Shown piece after piece: positions 5,188 to 8,253 of a DNA stretch of 8,253 bases. Source of the stretch: Candidatus Woesearchaeota archaeon (GTDB lineage: Archaea > Nanobdellota > Nanobdellia > SCGC-AAA011-G17 > GW2011-AR17); contig JACQSW010000069.1 in assembly GCA_016211095.1 (NCBI GenBank), positions 1 through 8,253 of the forward strand, read 5' to 3'. The notes beneath the pieces are model-generated. The model was not told the DNA's origin, ran no database searches, and saw only the letters and a list, made by a program, of their open reading frames with translations. The number at the start of each line of letters is the position of its first letter. The first letter of the stretch is position 1. Both the position numbers and the translations under genes were made by a program.

Positions 5188-6998
5188 GCTATGAATCTCC
5201 TGAGGATAAAGCAAGGCATGATTTAATTAATCCTGCACTTACAAAAGCAGGTTGGAAAATCCAACATTTTAAGACTGCAAATATTTATGCTTCCAAAGGC
5301 GTTGCTGTAGAATTCTTCCAGTTAGGAAAAAGAGTAGGTGAGGCAGACTACGTTCTATTCATAGATGGAAAAGCATGTGGAATAATTGAGGCAAAAAAAG
5401 AAGGCATGACTCTTATTGGCAAAGAACCACAATCAAATAGATATGCTCAAGGATTCCCTAAAGAGTTTGTATTTATTGATTTACCTCTTCCTTTTGTGTA
5501 TGAATCAACAGGAACAGAAACTCGTTTTACAGACCTTTGGGATCCTAAACCAAGAAGCAGAGAAATTTTTTCATTTCATAGGCCCGAAACACTTGAAAAG
5601 TGGATTGCTGATGGAAAAGAAACTTTAAGAAAGAGATTAACGGAATTTCCTAAACTTGAAAATGAGAAACTTTGGCCTGCACAAAAAACAGCAATTCTAA
5701 ATATGGAAAAATCTCTTTTTGGAGCTAAACCAAGAGCATTAATACAAATGGCGACTGGTTCTGGAAAAACTTTTACAGCCGTAAATATGTGTTATAGATT
5801 AATCAAAAATGCTAAAGTAAAGAGAATATTATTTTTGGTTGATAGGGGAAATCTTGGAGAACAGACAGAAACAGAATTTGAAACTTTTGTTGTGCCACAA
5901 GACGGCAGAAAATTCACAGAATTATACAATGTTCACCGATTAACTTCAAATAAAATACTTGATTCTGATAAAGTATGTATTTCTACAATACAGAGAGTTT
6001 ATTCAATGCTTAAAGGAGAGAAGAAGTTTGAAGAGATAAATGAAGAAAAATCAAGTTTTGAAGATGATTATTCTTTTGAACCTGCTTCAGTAGAATATAA
6101 TAAAATATTTCCGCCAGAAACCTTTGATTTCATAATTGTTGATGAATGTCATCGTTCAATATACAACCTATGGAAGCAAGTTTTAGACTATTTTGACGCT
6201 TTCTTAATAGGACTTACCGCAACGCCATCAAAAAGCACGATTGGATTTTTTGATAAAAATTTAGTCATGGAATACGGCCATGAAAACGCTGTTGCAGATC
6301 AAGTTAATGTAGACTTTGATGTTTATAGAATAAGAACAAAAATCACTAAAGAAGGCTCTTTGATTCCTAAAGGAGAAACGATTCTTAAAAGAGATTTGCG
6401 AACAAGAAGAAAGCGTTGGGAAACCTTAGAAGATGATATTAAATATGATGAAACAAAACTTGACAGAGCAGTTGTTTCAAAAGACCAAATAAGAACGGTT
6501 ATTAGGACATTTAGGGATAAAGTCAAAACTGAGATTTTTCCAGGCAGAAAGCATGTTCCAAAAACTTTGATTTTTGCCAAAGATGATGCTCACGCTGAGG
6601 AAATTGTTCAGATAGTTAGAGAAGAATTTAATGAAGGAAATGAATTTGCTCAGAAAATAACCTATAAAACAGAAGGCGAAAAGCCTGAAAACCTCATAAG
6701 ACAATTCAGAAACGAGTTTAATCCTCGTATTGCTGTTACTGTTGATATGATTGCGACTGGAACAGATGTTAAGCCTCTTGAGATTGTTTTCTTTATGCGT
6801 TCTGTGAAAAGTAGAAACTATTTTGAGCAGATGAAAGGTCGTGGTGTTCGTGTTATCAAAAATGATGATTTTAAAGCTGTAACTCCGGATGCAATGGCTA
6901 AAGAAAGGTTTGTTCCCAAAAGCCGAAAATCTTCCAGAACAGCCTTATTTGGACATCTGCTTCTTAACATCCACATGGTGAACGGAACGCAAAAATAA
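5184..6998 (+). CDS. hsdR: HsdR-like type I restriction helicase-nuclease, C-terminally truncated
   Basis: The 604-residue product matches the motor subunit of type I restriction enzymes (EcoKI/EcoEI style). A PD-(D/E)xK nuclease lies at the N-terminus (D55, then E69-A-K71). Superfamily 2 motor motifs follow in order: ATGSGKT (190-196), DECH (320-323), TATP (345-348), LIFAKDD (462-468), TVDMIATGTD (519-528) and QMKGRGVRV (549-557). The family-like sequence runs to about F576-V577, where relatives continue with an (I)VDAVGV-type stretch and a C-terminal helical domain that docks on HsdM/HsdS. Here it ends after 27 unrelated residues. Family members are usually clearly longer, roughly 800-1000 residues. 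No methyltransferase or specificity gene is in the window. All catalytic residues seem intact, so it could be an orphan motor-nuclease or a decaying remnant. It looks more AT-rich than ftsZ next door, which fits transfer. Confidence 0.88.
   Translation: MSYESPEDKARHDLINPALTKAGWKIQHFKTANIYASKGVAVEFFQLGKRVGEADYVLFIDGKACGIIEAKKEGMTLIGKEPQSNRYAQGFPKEFVFIDLPLPFVYESTGTETRFTDLWDPKPRSREIFSFHRPETLEKWIADGKETLRKRLTEFPKLENEKLWPAQKTAILNMEKSLFGAKPRALIQMATGSGKTFTAVNMCYRLIKNAKVKRILFLVDRGNLGEQTETEFETFVVPQDGRKFTELYNVHRLTSNKILDSDKVCISTIQRVYSMLKGEKKFEEINEEKSSFEDDYSFEPASVEYNKIFPPETFDFIIVDECHRSIYNLWKQVLDYFDAFLIGLTATPSKSTIGFFDKNLVMEYGHENAVADQVNVDFDVYRIRTKITKEGSLIPKGETILKRDLRTRRKRWETLEDDIKYDETKLDRAVVSKDQIRTVIRTFRDKVKTEIFPGRKHVPKTLIFAKDDAHAEEIVQIVREEFNEGNEFAQKITYKTEGEKPENLIRQFRNEFNPRIAVTVDMIATGTDVKPLEIVFFMRSVKSRNYFEQMKGRGVRVIKNDDFKAVTPDAMAKERFVPKSRKSSRTALFGHLLLNIHMVNGTQK
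6915..6998 (+). other. Junction segment of unknown origin at the 3' end of the HsdR-like gene
   Basis: These 84 bases encode the last 27 codons and the stop of the HsdR-like frame, but the residues (starting PKSRKSSRTALFGH) do not fit the restriction family, and none of the other frames restores the expected continuation. It is therefore probably sequence brought next to hsdR by deletion or recombination, lying just before the ftsZ promoter. I do not recognise its source on either strand. Confidence 0.45.
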
Positions 6999-7012
6999 AT
7001 AAATTTATATAC
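6999..7012 (+). promoter_or_regulatory. TATA box of ftsZ
   Basis: AAATTTATATAC directly follows the HsdR-like stop. An archaeal start about 25 bp downstream (near 7033) would give a leader of roughly 30 nt before the ftsZ ATG, with a weak Shine-Dalgarno-like GAGGG at 7048-7052. FtsZ therefore appears to have its own promoter rather than depending on the upstream insert. Confidence 0.55.
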
Positions 7013-7063
7013 ATACAAAAGATTATTTAGTTTCAGGTTAAGAAAAAGAGGGAAAAAAAACAA

Positions 7064-8215
7064 ATGGATTCTGTAATCAAGCAAGTCAAGCGGATGCCGC
7101 CTAAAAGTAATTGTGAACCAAAAATTTGGGATGAAGAAAGAAAAAGCAACCCTATTGACGAAGAGCTAGAACGAATCCTTTCCCAACAAAAAGCGAAGAT
7201 AAAAGTGATTGGTTGCGGAGGGGCAGGGGGCAACACCATAAACAGGATGTCTGAAGTGGGCATAGCTGGAGCAGAAACAATGGCTGTGAACACAGACGCG
7301 CAAGACCTGCTTTACACTAATGCTGACATCAAAATTTTGCTCGGCAAAGAGCTAACAAAAGGCTTAGGGGCGGGAAGCATTCCACAAGTGGGGGAAGAGG
7401 CTGCTCGCGAAAGCGAACAAGAAATCAAGCAAAAAATAACCGGGGCAGACATGGCCTTCATAACCTGCGGCTTGGGCGGCGGAACAGGCACCGGCTCATC
7501 TCCAGTCGTTGCTGATATTGCAAAAAAGCTTGGATGCCTAACAGTGGCGGTCGTTACAGTCCCCTTCGCAATGGAGGGGCAAAGAAGATACGAAAACGCT
7601 TTGGCAGGATTAGAAAAGCTTGAAAACATAGTAGACACCTTGATAGTTATCCCTAACGACAAGCTCCTTGAATTAGCGCCAGACTTGCCGCTTCACACAG
7701 CTTTCAAAGTCGCTGACGAAATATTAACCAACGCAGTCAAAGGCATAGCAGAGCTAGTAACAAAGCCAGGTCTAGTTAACCTCGATTTCGCAGACATAAG
7801 GGCAGTTATGGGCAAAGGGGGAGTGTCGATGATCGGCGTTGGAGAGAGCGACGGGGAAAACAGGGCGATAGAGGCAGTAGAAAAAGCTATCAACAACCCA
7901 TTGCTTGACGTTGATATCAGTGGTGCCAACGGCGCACTGATAAACGTAGCTGGAGGGCCAGACGTAACGCTTGAAGAAGCTAAAAAAGTCGTCGAGGCTG
8001 TCTCTTCAAAGCTCGCTGATGATGCAAGAATAATCTGGGGCGCACAAATCTCGGAAGACTTGCAAAGCACACTCCGAACAATGCTGATAGTTACCGGCGT
8101 TAGCTCGCCACAAATATTCGGCTCAAAAAAGAGGCTCTCAGAAAAAAGGAAGAGCGACATAGAAGAAGAATTAGGCATAGAATTCGTAACAGAAGAAAAA
8201 GAAGAAAAAGCATAA
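7064..8215 (+). CDS. ftsZ: Cell division GTPase FtsZ (archaeal FtsZ1 type)
   Basis: This 383-residue tubulin-like GTPase polymerises into the division ring. The GTP-binding domain begins near residue 44 with GCGGAGGN (50-57). The tubulin signature loop is GGGTGTG (138-144). The T7 catalytic loop is NLDFADIRA (239-247) with D241 and D244, so GTPase activity should be intact. The C-terminal domain (about 245-350) ends in the VTGV strand. The 43-residue N-terminal extension and the close fit with methanogen FtsZ1 (TDAQ, ITCGLGGGTGTGS, VIPNDKL, DARIIWGA) point to FtsZ1 rather than FtsZ2. The tail after 352 is highly charged and ends with lysine/glutamate repeats after an LGIEFV segment, possibly the partner-binding peptide. 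An alternative ATG at 7094 would remove ten residues; the first fits the GAGGG site better. In many archaea secE and nusG follow; the window ends before that can be checked. Confidence 0.97.
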   Translation: MDSVIKQVKRMPPKSNCEPKIWDEERKSNPIDEELERILSQQKAKIKVIGCGGAGGNTINRMSEVGIAGAETMAVNTDAQDLLYTNADIKILLGKELTKGLGAGSIPQVGEEAARESEQEIKQKITGADMAFITCGLGGGTGTGSSPVVADIAKKLGCLTVAVVTVPFAMEGQRRYENALAGLEKLENIVDTLIVIPNDKLLELAPDLPLHTAFKVADEILTNAVKGIAELVTKPGLVNLDFADIRAVMGKGGVSMIGVGESDGENRAIEAVEKAINNPLLDVDISGANGALINVAGGPDVTLEEAKKVVEAVSSKLADDARIIWGAQISEDLQSTLRTMLIVTGVSSPQIFGSKKRLSEKRKSDIEEELGIEFVTEEKEEKA

Positions 8216-8225
8216 GCTTTTTATA
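8216..8225 (+). terminator. Possible T-tract terminator after ftsZ
   Basis: A run of five T (in GCTTTTTATAC) follows the ftsZ stop immediately. Archaeal RNA polymerase can terminate at T-rich tracts without a hairpin. The run is short and no stem is visible, and a second AT-rich box (CTTTTAAAT, about 8240-8248) could instead be the next promoter, so this is a weak call. Confidence 0.25.
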
Positions 8226-8253
8226 CTAGTGGATAATACTTTTAAATTCGTTC

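Noticed and set aside
3811..6998. Complete type I restriction-modification system
   Set aside because: No methyltransferase (NPPF/DPPY with SAM motif) or specificity subunit is encoded between or beside the two genes in the window.
6900..7063. Simple frameshift as the cause of the short HsdR
   Set aside because: Reading the other two forward frames after 6912 does not recover the expected VDAVGV-type continuation, and there are only about 150 bases before ftsZ, too few for the missing domain.
7693..8178. Long open frame antisense to ftsZ
   Set aside because: It mirrors the codon pattern of the well-supported FtsZ frame, has a Ser/Ala/Pro-rich composition and no recognisable motif or promoter; it is a shadow.

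Overview
The window is archaeal chromosome with a small, probably acquired defence-type insert. The archaeal signs are eIF5A with its hypusine loop, a 54-residue ribosomal protein L40e with two CxxC zinc pairs, a Trm-G10/Trm11-like THUMP tRNA methyltransferase, an archaeal-type FKBP isomerase, an FtsZ1-type FtsZ, and TATA/BRE promoters placed so that several transcripts would be leaderless. The low-GC sequence, tight packing (ATGA overlaps, 1-9 nt gaps, a 38 bp tail-to-tail overlap) and gene style would suit a small-genome (DPANN-like) euryarchaeal-type lineage, but I cannot fix the phylum from the sequence.

Layout. Positions 1-1083 (+): the last 39 codons of a gene that may encode a TIM-barrel AP-endonuclease/sugar-isomerase-like protein, translationally coupled to the tRNA methyltransferase. 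Positions 2804-1046 (-): a compact cluster eIF5A > L40e > membrane site-2 protease. Positions 2805-2901: a divergent promoter region shared by eIF5A and the FKBP isomerase. Positions 2902-3558 (+): FKBP. Positions 3559-3810: an intergenic stretch with a possible 35-codon small gene and then a cluster of TTACTT repeats around a TATA box. Positions 3811-6998 (+): a two-gene operon, an AlbA_2 (Schlafen-like)/GHKL-ATPase/winged-helix protein overlapping by 4 nt with an HsdR-like restriction helicase-nuclease whose C-terminal domain is missing. Positions 7064-8215 (+): ftsZ with its own promoter.

How the parts work together. The flanks are housekeeping: tRNA modification, translation elongation, ribosome, protein folding, membrane proteolysis and cell division. 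The insert between fkbp and ftsZ is the accessory part. It resembles the R-side half of a type I restriction operon, where AlbA_2/COG2865 proteins are often found, but no hsdM or hsdS is present in the window and HsdR stops just after helicase motif VI. Either it is a decayed remnant, or the pair works without the methyltransferase complex. The phased TTACTT sites, which reach from upstream of the promoter to the start codon of the AlbA_2 gene, look like an operator, plausibly for autoregulation by that protein's winged helix. This cluster and the two-gene pair are the best candidates here for something undescribed.
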